From positions 1,860,001 to 1,924,000 of the forward strand of contig OY292275.1 of assembly GCA_958496175.1 (NCBI GenBank): a stretch of DNA of 64,000 nucleotides, written 5' to 3'. Shown here piece by piece: positions 13,595 through 23,550 of the stretch. The stretch's first letter is position 1, and every line of letters starts with the position of its first letter. The notes beneath the pieces are model-generated. The model did not search any database and was not told the origin of the DNA. It worked only from the letters and a program-made list of their open reading frames with translations. The position numbers were made by a program, and so were the translations under genes. The DNA comes from Sisyra terminalis. Its lineage: Eukaryota > Arthropoda > Insecta > Neuroptera > Sisyridae.

Positions 13595-13841
13595 TGTAAT
13601 TCCCCTGCTAATCATAGGCATTGATTGTCAATTGTTTCCCATCGATTTCCCCAAAATCAAGGCAACTTGATTCAATTTTTTTCAACCACAAAAAATGTAA
13701 TTCCCCTGGCTCGAAAAAAAAATACGGTTGTTTGCAACTTAGTGATCAATTGTTTTGGATAAGCAATTGTTTTTCCCAAAAAAAAAAATCGCATCACCCT
13801 TGCCTACTAATTTTTCAGTTAGACCAATGTAATTCCCCTGG
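13595..13841 (-). repeat. Three copies of the CAGGGGAATTACA word
   Basis: TGTAATTCCCCTG(G) occurs at 13595-13607, 13696-13709 and 13828-13841, the inverse orientation of the large array at 30955-33844. Spacings are 101 and 132 bp. The intervening DNA is not repeated, so only the word is conserved. The trio lies about 0.4-0.7 kb downstream, in the minus-strand sense, of ratchet point 1. Confidence 0.85.
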
Positions 13842-13869
13842 ATGATAAATTTACTTATATGAAAGTAGT

Positions 13870-14160
13870 TAGCCAAGATTGAAAAGATTAAAATGGTGGC
13901 TCGTTTTTCTATAGGTGACCACCGATTGCACGGCCATTCTATGTAATTGAATGGCACCAGAGGGAAATCCCATGCACGCCATGCAAATTATTTCACCGGT
14001 GGTAGGGGTTGGTTGTCTCATTATGTGGTGTTGGGGGGAGGGGGCAGGGCGGGTGGTAGTAACCACTGCGGATATGATGACCCAGAAAAACAATCGTCAC
14101 CCTCGAAGCCCCACAAAGCCCCAGACAACGACCACGAATCCGAACTATAATCTTGGCAAA
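13870..14160. other. GC-rich island just downstream of ratchet point 1
   Basis: A G-rich stretch (for example GGGGGGAGGGGGCAGGG near 14033) in otherwise AT-rich DNA, lying 70-360 nt downstream of recursive exon 1 in the minus-strand sense. Overlapping frames are open on both strands, which is typical of a GC-rich patch and not evidence of a protein. It may contain splicing-regulatory G-runs (as C-runs on the minus-strand RNA) or an enhancer. Confidence 0.35.
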
Positions 14161-14232
14161 CTTGATGGATAATAAGTTAGTTTATCGATTTGGTCACCCC
14201 TAAGAAATTCTATGTTTTTTTTGTAAACTCAC

Positions 14233-14288
14233 CAATCTATGACCATAGAAACTTCGGAGGATAGACAAGGAAAGAATTCTGGACTTAC
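14233..14288 (-). other. Recursive-splice exon 1 (56 nt)
   Basis: On the minus strand this segment starts with GTAAGTCC directly after the acceptor AG and ends before a second donor, G|GTGAGTTT (GTGAGT at 14232-14227). If the upstream exon is spliced to its 5' end, the junction recreates a donor (GTAAGT) and the segment can be removed again together with downstream intron. If the second donor is used, a 56-nt microexon is retained. Its length is not a multiple of three. Two of its three frames are open (frame 0 and frame 2). The design matches the resplicing microexons of Drosophila Ubx, though I do not claim homology. Confidence 0.6.
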
Positions 14289-14318
14289 CTAGAAAAAAAA
14301 AAAAGAAAAAAATTAGTC
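14283..14318 (-). promoter_or_regulatory. Recursive splicing ratchet point 1
   Basis: Reading the minus strand, a branch-point match GACTAAT (14318-14312) is followed by an almost pure T tract with one C, then CTAG (14292-14289), and immediately GTAAGT (14288-14283). The 3' and 5' splice sites therefore abut with zero nucleotides between them. The acceptor ends in TAG rather than the CAG of the other two. The branch adenosine lies about 25 nt upstream of the AG. Confidence 0.65.
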
Positions 14319-14412
14319 AAAGTTTTGTACAGGTTGACCTAGAATTACAACATAAAAATTTTCAGGTTGTTTAAGATCGTTTTTTTTATTTAATATTTTT
14401 TAATATTCAAAT

Positions 14413-14446
14413 TACGTTTCGTTACGTATTATAACTTCATCAGGCT
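14413..14446 (-). ncRNA. Hammerhead-ribozyme-like core, outer left arm
   Basis: On the minus strand: AGC, CTGATGA, a stem II of GTTAT/GTAAC around an AATAC loop, then GAAA and CGTA. The bases after the would-be cleavage site do not pair with AGC here, so stem I is broken and this copy is probably inactive. An extra A follows CTGATGA, which weakens the fit. Confidence 0.4.
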
Positions 14447-14533
14447 TCTTGAATCACAAAAAATATATATATTATAATTAATAATGTTTTTGGGAACTTG
14501 GATTCAAATAATAAGACGTTATATTTCAAATTA

Positions 14534-14576
14534 TCTCAACGTTTCGTTGGTATTTATTTCCAACTTCTTCAGGAAA
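14534..14576 (-). ncRNA. Hammerhead-like core, inner arm (diverged)
   Basis: On the minus strand: TTTC, CTGAAGA, stem II GTTGG/CCAAC with loop AAATAAATA, then GAAA, CGTT and GAGA. The stems pair well and stem I can form (TTTC/GAGA with one wobble), but the conserved core reads CTGAAGA instead of CTGATGA, a change at a catalytic-core position. Probably inactive. Confidence 0.35.
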
Positions 14577-14683
14577 TTTTTTTCAAAAATTCTCCTGAGG
14601 AAGTTGGAAATAAATTAATTATTTACCACACCATGGATGAGAGCACCAGGATATATATATATTATATTTTTTGTGATTCAAGA

Positions 14684-14720
14684 AGCCTGATGAAGTTACA
14701 ATACGTAACGAAACGTAGCT
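14684..14720 (+). ncRNA. Hammerhead-ribozyme-like core, outer right arm
   Basis: Plus strand: AGC (stem I), CTGATGA core, GTTAC/GTAAC stem II around AATAC, GAAA core, a two-base-pair stem III with no loop (AC/GT), the triplet GTA as NUH cleavage site, then GCT pairing with AGC. All core elements are in order. Stem III is very short, as reported for the minimal hammerheads of Penelope-like elements, and an additional A sits between CTGATGA and stem II. Activity, if any, might need dimerisation. Confidence 0.5.
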
Positions 14721-14815
14721 AATTTTAATATTAAAAAACCGATCTTAAACAACTTGAATTATCTTCTTATATTAATAAAAGTTGAGATTTGAATTTTATC
14801 ATCTATAAAAATTTT

Positions 14816-15091
14816 CTATAAAAATCCTCCCCTTTTATAAAATTTCTTTAGACTTCCGGTACATAACTGAACAAAGTGCAACAATGCGTAAGACAAACCA
14901 TAACACTGTTTACATATTTCCATCACAACATCAATGGCATAATGGTCTTGAATATTTTTAGTTCCCTTGAATTTAATTTCGGATGCAATGCATCTTCCCA
15001 GAGACAACAGCGGCTGACAACATCTGGACCAATTTTTATCGAAAGATTTGTCAATGTTTACAAAGTCTCTCCTTGAAATTAAAAAAGGCAA
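14816..15091 (-). pseudogene. Unrecognised open frame, possible exon fragment
   Basis: An open minus-strand frame of 91 codons begins with TTG, not ATG, but has balanced, protein-like composition (for example RRDFVNIDKSFDKNWSRCC and KFKGTKNIQDHYAIDVV) unlike the low-complexity frames elsewhere. Just inside its 5' end is a pyrimidine tract ending TTTCAAG, which could be a splice acceptor; the frame ends at TAG. No donor is evident. I do not recognise the protein. It directly abuts the hammerhead-bearing foldback and could be a transposon-borne or degraded gene fragment, or chance. Confidence 0.2.
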
Positions 15092-15398
15092 TAAAACCGC
15101 CTATTTTTGGTCCTACGAACCGGATTATCCAAAAAAAAAAAACTCATCCAAGGTGAATTGTTCTACAATTGCCTCATTCTTCGTACTCATTACCTTCTAT
15201 CGCTAATTGCCCTCGCATGTTTGCGGTCTAGCTTGCCATGGTTTGATGTGGTTCTTCAATTTCTTCATTTTTTTTTCTCTCCGGCAAATTGCTTTGTTTC
15301 AAGTGTGTGCAAACCTCACGCCAATATCACAATGCTAATTACATTTGTCTATTGTACTAATCAATGTACGCCTGGCAACATGTCCAAACACTCTTTCA

Positions 15399-15474
15399 GT
15401 TCAGTGGCTCTCAAAGTGGGACGCATCTTTGTCGGCTTTAGTGATTTTTTTCAGCACGTTTGAGAAGCACTGGT
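15399..15474. mobile_element. Very short hAT-like MITE
   Basis: The left end, CAGTGGCTCTCAAAGTGGG, and the right end, CACGTTTGAGAAGCACTG, are inverted matches typical of hAT terminal repeats. The element is only about 75 bp, with no coding capacity. It lies within an otherwise unremarkable open frame (15107-15463, TTG start), which I do not call as a gene. No clear target-site duplication was found. Confidence 0.45.
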
Positions 15475-15580
15475 CATCAATATTTGAGGAGTGGAATAGA
15501 TTAGAAAAATATCGTTAATTATATAACGGCAATTCTGTTACGAGAGTTTAGAAATCGAAACGAAACGAAAAACGAAAGAC

Positions 15581-15641
15581 ATGCCGGTAAACGATACGGT
15601 GCAGTGGCTCAATGAGGTCACCCCCGCTTTGATAGATATCG
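15581..15641 (+). CDS. Possible first coding exon of a nested plus-strand gene
   Basis: An ATG at 15581 in a purine-rich context (AAAGAC before ATG) opens a frame reading MPVNDTVQWLNEV then TPALIDI, with ordinary protein composition. After about 61 nt it meets a consensus donor, G|GTAAGTGAA, at 15641/15642. Reading through gives a stop two codons later, so the frame makes sense only if spliced. The stretch 15481-15780 is GC-richer and has no second copy in the window; a repeat begins at 15781. I do not recognise the peptide and see no partner exon, so chance or an inserted gene fragment remains possible. Confidence 0.22.
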
Positions 15642-15780
15642 GTAAGTGAAACGAAGAGAGAGGGAATCGACGACGGAATTTCGAAAACGAATTTGACATG
15701 AATTCTTGGTCCCGAACCAAAAAAAAATGCCTTTCTGATAAATGTAGGGGTAAAATTTCTGGTTTTCCAACCCCCACTCA

Positions 15781-16690
15781 TTTAGCCACAAAACTGATCT
15801 ATTTTCGTGAAAATGGTTGAAAATACAAATTTTATGAAGAGGAAAATTTTATAGAAAATTTAATGTCCTTTAATTTTTGTCATTACACTTTTTCACCTAA
15901 AATCCACCAGATTTCCAAAAAAATTAAAAAACTAAAAACTTGTTAATTTATCGTTTCAATCTAGAAGGCCATGGTTTATATCATCACCACGTGTTTTTGA
16001 CCAGAGAGTTCTTGATCTAATTTTTTATTTTCTTAGAACAATTTAAATTTTATTTTTCGCTCATTTAACCACAAAAATGGTAAATTTTCGTGAAAATAAT
16101 TGAAAATACAAATTTTATGAAGAGGAAAATTTTATAGGACATTTAATGTCCTTTAATTTTTGTAATTACACTTTTTCACCTAAAACCCACCAGATTCCCA
16201 AAAAAAAAAAAAAAAACTTGTTAATATACCGCTTCAATCTAGAAGGCCATGGTTCATATTATCACCACTTGTTTTTGACCAGTGAGCTCTTGATCTAAAC
16301 TTTTATTTTCTTAGATAAAATTTAAATTTTAGTTTAATAAGTTACAAAATTAAAAAATTTTAACCGAAAACTGCAATTGTTTAGAAGAAAACAGTTGACT
16401 ATCACAAAAGTGATGAAGAGACCAATTTTATAGGAAATTTCATGGTCTTTAACTTTTGGCATTACAACTTTTCGCCGAAAACCTATCATTTTCCTAAAAA
16501 AAATTCCTATAAAATTTTTCAAAAAAATCAAGAACCCTTACTTTAATTTGGTTTCACTGAAGTAGGTCATCGATTTTACCGACTGTATGACTTTTTGAAG
16601 GGGGGGGAGAGGTGAAATAAATTAATATTTCATTTCCTTGATACAGCTTAAGTTTAAGTACAACCAAGCCAGTATTACGACACAAAAGTA
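15781..16690. repeat. Dispersed repeat block, copy 2
   Basis: Collinear with 8192-9150 in the same orientation, with landmarks offset by about 7.5-7.6 kb. It holds the same TATCATCACCACGTG segment near 15980, then a diverged repeat of it near 16256. The minus-strand frame at 16334-16531 corresponds to the one at 8832-9125, but both are repeat-derived and disrupted. Identity is high enough to suggest a fairly recent duplication or two insertions of one family. Confidence 0.8.
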
Positions 16691-18170
16691 TCAAATCTTA
16701 TTCAACCCTCACCCCATCAAAAAAAAAAAATAAAATAAAAAAAAACTTTGGAGATTGTTTCTACAAATAAGTCCTTTATTAAAGCATGAACCATCCCTTC
16801 ATTGAATTTTTTTTGTAAAGCATCCCCTAACGGGGAAATGAGGGATGAAAAAAAATAATTGTTTTTACCTAATCGAGTGGGGTATCGTTGGATAGGTCTA
16901 CAAAAATCTAATAAAAAAGGTCCTTATAAAATTTCAATTTAAATCGTTCGTTCTGGAGTTATCGAGAAAATTTGGGGGGAAAATTAAATTTCGATATATT
17001 TTCAATGGTGACGTCTGACGTTACGGTGATATGTTTTCAATCACAAACGGTATTGAATTGCGATAGAAATTGAGGTCAAAATCTAAAAAAAAAAAAACGA
17101 TGACTTAGCTTTTTGTAAACATTGAGTTCAAAAATTGGAAAAAATAAAATGAATTGGAAGATAGGAAATTATAGTGGGAACGGCATTTAGGTGTTAATTT
17201 GTTCGACCGTTATTTTGAAATATATGTACGATACATGGCGAACGTGTAAAGTTTACCTTTTCGTTTAAAGGGATTCGTTATTATCGAGAGTAAACACACA
17301 ATTAGGGTTCGTTAACATAAGTTAGCACGTGTCTACACGACGTCTGCTCTCATTCCAAAAATAATTTTCATTTTCCTTCGGATCCAAGTGGTCGATGGAT
17401 AAATACGCGATCTGATTGGTTCTCGAATGATTGCTCTACTGTTTCACATAGCCTACTTGGTGATTTTCTTAGAATTTTCACTTAAAAAAGTTATGAATGA
17501 TAGACATTTGAAAAAGACTTAAAAAAATTGAAAATCAAAAGCTACACGTCCAAAGCATTAAAGCTCAAATCATTTGCGCTACACTGGCATTCCAAAGTCT
17601 TCAACCATCGACCAATTTTACACACACCACAACCAATTCAATTTATATTTACTTTGAACCATGGAAAAATAAGAAACTTGTTTCCATTGTAAAAAGCATC
17701 ACAAAAGATTTCAAACTTTTGCCTCTCTATATACATAAAATGAGTATTGAGATATTGTACTTGTTCCATAGAAATCAAAGTCTGGCGTACCTCTCTCTAC
17801 CTGTGCAGGTGTTGGAAAGATTTGGAAAGGATCACAAAAAACTTGTTACAGTTCGATTGTGGGATCGTTTACTTCTGTAAGATTCCTTCCCCATGCATTT
17901 GGCTAGCCTGCCACTTGCCATTGAAGCACCTTATCCGTGCCATCCACCACCTGTCGCTTTGGTATTTCATTTTTGGATTTATCAGAAAAAAAAGATGCGA
18001 AAAATTAAGGCTCTTTTCAGCGGAAGTCATGGCTTGAAACTTTAACGACCAATTTTGGCGAGGAAAGTTTAAAACTGGTCACTTTCTTTGGTCAAAACAA
18101 AAAAGGGGAGGAGGTTGAAAATGGATGTCTTCTATCAGATACGTTCAATTGCAAGAATTATAAGATTTCA
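16691..18170. other. Mostly single-copy stretch, no gene recognised
   Basis: AT-rich DNA with no clear tandem structure. An open frame at 17747-18037 (+) encodes a Cys- and Trp-containing peptide that I do not recognise. It starts at a non-ATG codon and lacks flanking splice signals, so I do not call it. Nothing else stands out. Confidence 0.35.
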
Positions 18171-19215
18171 ACCCCTAAAACTTAACCTTGAAATTACAGG
18201 ATTTTTTTCTTGGATTTTTTGAAAAAATCAAAGGAAAAAAATCATATCTTCCGATTGGTTTGACCGATTTATTTGAAATTTTGATATGATTCAGATATTT
18301 TTATAGGGAATCCAAGAAAAAATTACCAAATCGAAAAAAAAATATAACCTTCAAAAAAAAATTTTTTTTCATATCTTTATTTTTAACTATAAAAATACTT
18401 GGGAAAAACTATAGATTGCAGCAAATCATATAAAAACTTTTCTTGATTCCTTAATAAATCATTAAAGGATGTATGGAAACCGAAATAAGGGTTGAAACTT
18501 CAACCCCTGAAGCTTAAACTTTAATTACTAGCAATTACCAAAAAACAGCGACCTTTTGAAAAAAGAATCAGTCATACTTATCCTTCTTTATCTCGTAGGG
18601 AAGGAAATATTTAGAACCAGTGGTTGCCAAAATTTTAACGTACAAGACTCAAACTTTAAGAAGTAATTTATCTAATCAATTTATTTAATAAGAGTGTAAC
18701 CGAAAACTTTACGACTTTTTACGACTTTACGGATTTTTTAGAAAAAATCAAAGAAAAAAAATCATATCTTTCGAGTGGATTGATCGATTTAATTGAAATT
18801 TTGATATGATTCAGATATTTTTATAGGGAATCCAAGAAAAAATTACCAAATCGAAAAAAAAATTATAACCTTAAAAAAATTATAGTTTTTAATTATAAAA
18901 ATACTTGGAAAAAAACTATAGACTACAGCGAATAATATGCGAACTTTTGTTATTTGTATTCCTTAAAAAATCACTAAGGGATGTTGAAAAACCAAAATAA
19001 GGGTTGAAACTTTAGCCCCATAAACTTTAATCGATAGCAATTATCGGAAAACAAATAGACAATTTTTTGTAAAAAGTACCAAACATACTAATCTTTTCAA
19101 AGCCTTTAATGAAGGATAAACTTAAAATCAGTGGTTACCAAAATTTTAACGTATAAGACTCACACTTTAAGGATCAATTTATCAGTCAACTGTATGATCA
19201 ATTTGAACCAGTGAA
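18171..19215. repeat. Tandem duplication, about 515-bp unit
   Basis: GAAAAAATCAAAG(G)AAAAAAATCATATCTT occurs at 18221 and 18741, and the terminal word CAGTGGTT(G/A)CCAAAATTTTAACGTA at 18618 and 19129, so a unit of about 511-520 bp is present twice in direct order. Sequence such as ATTTTTATAGGGAATCCAAG is almost identical in both. The duplication includes the left end of a hAT-like element. Confidence 0.8.
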
Positions 19216-19282
19216 ACCGAAAACTTTACGACTTAGAAAATCATTTGTGGGTTGTTAGCCACCACATTTTGCAAGCCACTGA
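18618..19282. mobile_element. hAT-like non-autonomous element with near-perfect target duplication
   Basis: The left terminus is CAGTGGTTGCCAAAATTTT (18618). The right terminus is the inverse of CAGTGGCTTGCAAAATGTGG (ending at 19281). Flanks TTTAGAAC (18610-18617) and TCTAGAAC (19283-19290) match at 7 of 8 positions and fit the 8-bp nTnnnnAn target pattern of Ac-like hAT elements. No transposase is encoded. An internal second left terminus at 19129 comes from the tandem duplication described above. Confidence 0.55.
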
Positions 19283-19489
19283 TCTAGAACCTGAACCAAA
19301 CACTTTTCCCTGATTCTTGTTGGCATATTAGTTGTCTTTATGCTCTTCTCATGGACTAAAACCGGGATTCTCAAACTTTATCCAAAAAGGTTGAAATTCT
19401 GTAGATCATTAACATATCCCGATTACATTATATAGCAGAAAATCGATACTTCATAGTATTTGGATGAAGTTAAAATCAAGAGCAGAGGT

Positions 19490-19621
19490 TCCCAAAATGT
19501 AATTGTAATAAAACCAGGCAAAAATAACAATAATTGAGATCCAAAACTTTGTAAATTGAGACTGTTCAAAATTGGAAGAATCATTTACGGTTCGTGAGCC
19601 ACTTTTGACAAACCTCTGCTC
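19490..19621. mobile_element. Short hAT-like MITE, about 130 bp
   Basis: The left end, GAGCAGAGGTTCCCAAAATG, and the right end, the inverse of GAGCAGAGGTTTGTCAAAAG, form terminal inverted repeats of about 11 perfect bases plus partial extension. No coding content. No convincing target-site duplication is visible, so the insertion is probably old. Confidence 0.5.
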
Positions 19622-19949
19622 TACTAAATTTAAATTTTCAACCGAAAATTTGTTAAATCTGTGCTAGAACATTTAACTGTAGTTTTTGGTTTAAAAAAGG
19701 TGGTCCCTATGCAGGGGTTGTCAAACTTTTCAGACAAAAATCCTATAGGCAATAGGCGCAAGAAGAAAAGGATGAAATGTTTGAGTCCAAAAAAAAAACC
19801 ACCTGTTATTCGATGAATGACAATTTGCTGATCTCTGGTTTAGGATTTTTATAGGCCAAATATTTTTTAAGGATCTAAGGAAAAACGTCCATTGGCTTTG
19901 GTTTTTCCACTCAAAAGTCTTAAAGGAAATATTTTTCTAGATCTTCATT

Positions 19950-20870
19950 TCGATAATAAATACTGACGAAACTTTTAGGTTTACGATGAAAATTGATGAA
20001 TCCTTTTTTGTAGAAAAATTCCCGGTCTTTAATTTTAGTAGGAAGATTTTTTTATGAAAATGTATAGTTTATGAGATATAGCTTACAAATTGATCACTAG
20101 ATGCCAATATGAAATTATTTGCTTCAGAATTTAGACCTTATTTTCGATGATAAACATTGGCGAAACTTTTAGGTGTACGGTAAAAACTGTTGAGACCTTT
20201 TTTGTAGAACATTTTTTGCTCTTTAATTTATGTTTTAAAAAAATTTTTGTAGAAAGCCCGGTTTATGAAATTTGACATAAAAATTGGACACTCGGTGCAA
20301 ATACGAAGTTATTTGCTTCAGCCTTTAGACCTTCATTTCGATGATAAATACGGGCGAAACGTTTAGGTTTACGATAAAAACTGTTGAGACATTATTTGTA
20401 GAGAATTTTTCGCTCTTTAATTTTTGTAATAAAAATTTTTTTGTAGGAAGCCCGGTTTTTGGAATATAGCCTAAAAATTGGACACTAGATGCAAATATAA
20501 AATTATTTGCTTCAGCCTTTAGACCTTTTTTTGATGATTAATACGGGTGAAACTTTTAGATTTGCAATAAAAACTGCTGAAACCATTTTTGTAGAAAATT
20601 TTACGCTCTTCAATTTTTTTACTAAAAACTATTTTGTAGAATGCCCGGTTTATAAAATATAGCTTCAAAATTGGACAGTAGGTACAAATATGAAATTATT
20701 TGCTTCTACCTTTAGACCTTTCTTTCGAAGTTAAAAATTGGCGAAACTTTTAGGTTTACGATGAAAACTGTCAGAACCTTTTTTGTAGAAAATTTCACGA
20801 TCTTTAATTTTTGTAAGAAGGTTTTTTCCATAAAAATGTATAGTTTATGAGATATCGCCTCGTAAAGACC
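19950..20870. repeat. Tandem array, 194-bp unit, five copies
   Basis: G(A/C/T)GAAAC(T/G)TTTAG landmarks lie at 19965, 20160, 20354, 20547 and 20741, giving periods of 195, 194, 193 and 194 bp. Each unit includes TTTTTGTAGAAAATTT(C/T)-like sequence, a CTCTTTAATTT segment, AAGCCCGGTTTATGAAATAT and TTATTTGCTTCAGCCTTTAGA. The strikingly constant period makes this the most regular satellite-like array in the window. Confidence 0.92.
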
Positions 20871-22100
20871 AAATATTCAAAATTTAAAAGGCAACATTTA
20901 AAATTTCTCTCAACAATGTCGTTCAAATCAAGGACTTGAAATATTTGCACAAGTGGCATGCGGTTGAGAGTGTTAGACCTTAGCAATTTGTCGAGTACAC
21001 TCACATATGTGTGATAACGACGAAACAAAGCGAAAAAGTATTTTTTTTTCTACATCAAACATTTTATAAATGTTGACCCACTGACACAAATTCTTGTTGT
21101 TATGCCGAAGATTATGACGGCATCATCAAACATCATCGTCATCACTCATATAGTGTTTAGAAGGAAACGAAATCACCTCATCCCATCCTCGTCTCACTTG
21201 CAACACTTTCTAATTGGCCCGACAAAGACAAAGAGAAGCAATTGGCGAAAGATTATCATCAACAGGAACTAATATCCATATCAAACCAATCCACATACTC
21301 TGTGTGTTATGTTATGTCACGATTTTCATTCAAACCCACTTCATATCATTTGAGTTGATCATTTTTTTTCTTCCTCTGCTGTAATCTTTCATTCTTTTAC
21401 TCTTAATCCGCCAGAGGGATTAACGAAAGTAAAGAGATTTTTCGATGAAAACGATGATTCACATCAAACTATTTGGCTCAAGAAACTTAAGTTTAGCAAG
21501 TGATCCAGAAAAAAATCTTCGATCCAAAATGATCCAGCAGACAGAATGCAATCAATCAATGCATCTGTAACAGGTGTCAACATTTAAATAGTAATTTTTA
21601 AATTGAAACGATTCGACTGTCAAATACAATGCAAGCTGTAACATTTTGGTGTCAGTCTCTTGGATATTTTTGGAATGTAACATGACAAGTTGGAGGAATT
21701 TCTTGGACGTTTTATTCCAACATCGTCATCATCATCATCATCAACATCGTGATAACACGATTTTATTTATAACGTTTGATGTGTCATCACTTTTCGTCAG
21801 AAAACACTAAACAGGTTGTCTCTTTTTTCATCTGAAAACAACTGAAATTCGAATCGAATCCTAAACGAAACGTTTCGGCGTATTTGTAGTACGAAACTTG
21901 TGGGATTTGTATCCACGGAGTTATGGAGTAAAATTACAAGTTGATTTTTTCTAAAATTTGAATATTTCAGTGAAAAAAATTGAGTTTTCATGCGTATTCC
22001 GAAGCCTAATTAGGTGAGGAAGGGGGAGAGGTTAAACAAGGAAAACCTCCTGTAAATTAGAGACCAACTCTTGAGAGGTCTCAATAAAAAAAAAATTGAG
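20871..22100. other. Single-copy island, no gene recognised
   Basis: Mixed-composition DNA without repeat units, including CAT/ATC trinucleotide runs near 21120-21150 and 21721-21745. The short frames at 20804-21028 (-) and 21797-21991 (-) are not recognisable. It may hold regulatory sequence; I see nothing specific. Confidence 0.3.
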
Positions 22101-23550
22101 AAAATCAAGGAATATTCAATAAAAAGTGCATAAACTTTTATTGAATTTCAGCGTATTTCAAAGTTCTAAAGTTGACAACAATTGGTTTTATTTCGTCACT
22201 AAATTCATATTGTTTTAAAGAAAAAAAGTCAGCCAGGAATAGAACCACTAATTTTTGTCAAAAAGAAAGAAAAGCTTTGGATTTTCTTTCCTTAAAAAAC
22301 CACAGAGACAACTAACAACAAAGAACTATTTTTTTTCCATATTAGGTTGGACAACCTGCTAATTTAGAAAAAACCAAGTTGCATTTGACTTCATGTTGAT
22401 TAAATAAACTATTTTTTATCAAAAAAACAAACTAAAATTTCTGGTAAAATCTTTTAATCAACTGTTGAAGGTTTTAATCAAATTTCCGATCGAAAAATTG
22501 TCTAAGAGCTAGGGAAATTCATTGAAAAATTCTAGGGAAAAGATTGAGTTACTAGATAAATTTTTAAAGTCTGAAAAGTTGGTAACATTTACCTTTTATA
22601 GCGAACCACTAATTTTTGTCACAAAGAAGTAAAAGCTTTGGACTTTCTTTCCTTAAAAAAACCACAAAGATAACTTTCAACAAAGAACTAATTTTTTTCC
22701 ATATTAAGCTGGACAACCTGCTGATTTAGAAAAAAACAAGTTGCATTTGACTTCATGTTGATTAAATAAACTATATTCTATCCAAAAAACAAACTAAAAT
22801 TTCTGAAAAATTCTTTTAATCAATTGTTGAAGGTTTTGATCAAATTTTCGATCGTAAATTTGTCTAAGAGCTAGAGAAATTCATTGAAAAATTCTAGGGA
22901 AAAATTAAGTCACTAGGTAAATTTTTAAAGTCTGAAAAGTTGGCAACAATTACTTTTATTTCGACACTAAATTCATGTTGATTGGAGGGAAAAATCAATC
23001 AGGATTAGAACCACTAATGTAGCAGAAGAAGACAAGCTTGCATTAAAAACTAAAGAAACAATAGGTTTAAGTATCCTCCAAAACCCAAAAGTTATAAATT
23101 CAACAATTAACTGTGGGAAAAGTTGATTTTCACATCACAAACGATAAAAAATTTAAAGTACTTCAAACGTGATATAAGCTCTTTAATTTAAGGACCCAAA
23201 GGTCGATAAGTTTCAGTAAAAATTTGTGAAGAATTCAGGGGAATTCTATCAAAAAACACTTAAACTTTTCTTCAGTTTCGTCGTATTTTTGACGCCCTAA
23301 AGTTGGCAGCAATTCTCTTTATTTCGACACTAAATTCATGTTGATTGATAAAAAAATCAGTCAGGATTAGAACCACTAATGTAGCAGAAGAAGATAAGCT
23401 TGCATTAAAAACTAAAGAAACAATAAGTTTAAGTATCCTCCAAAACCCAAAAGTTATAAATTCAACAAGTACCTGTGGGAAAAGTTGATTTTCACATCAC
23501 AAACGAGAAAAAATTTAAAGTACTTCAAACGTTAATAAAATCATTGATTA
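22101..23550. repeat. Degenerate repeats, about 360-bp period, about four units
   Basis: A CACTAATTTTTGTCA(A/C)AAAG segment recurs near 22247 and 22608. AGAACCACTAATGTAGCAG recurs near 23007 and 23366. TTGCATTTGACTTCATGTTG recurs near 22380 and 22741. All give a period of about 360 bp. The first and last pairs are each closely similar, and the two pairs are more distantly related. Non-coding. Confidence 0.8.

Larger units (their letters stand above)
14360..14815. mobile_element. Foldback element with hammerhead-like cores, non-autonomous Penelope-like remnant
   Basis: The outer arms are inverted copies of each other (about 14360-14470 and 14661-14757). Both contain GCCTGATGAAGTTA(C/T), AATACGTAACGAAACGTA and AACGATCTTAAACAAC-like segments. 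An inner inverted pair (about 14534-14576 and 14590-14612) carries CTGAAGAAGTTGGAAATAAA. The right outer arm is also present at 43661-43817. Penelope-like retroelements are known to carry minimal hammerhead ribozymes in their terminal repeats, which motivates the assignment. No reverse transcriptase or GIY-YIG domain is present. A different foldback family with a similar motif is possible. Confidence 0.5.

Noticed and set aside
13869..14172. Overlapping open frames on both strands near ratchet point 1
   Set aside because: Simultaneously open frames in several registers are explained by G+C richness. None has a start context, splice context or recognisable residues.
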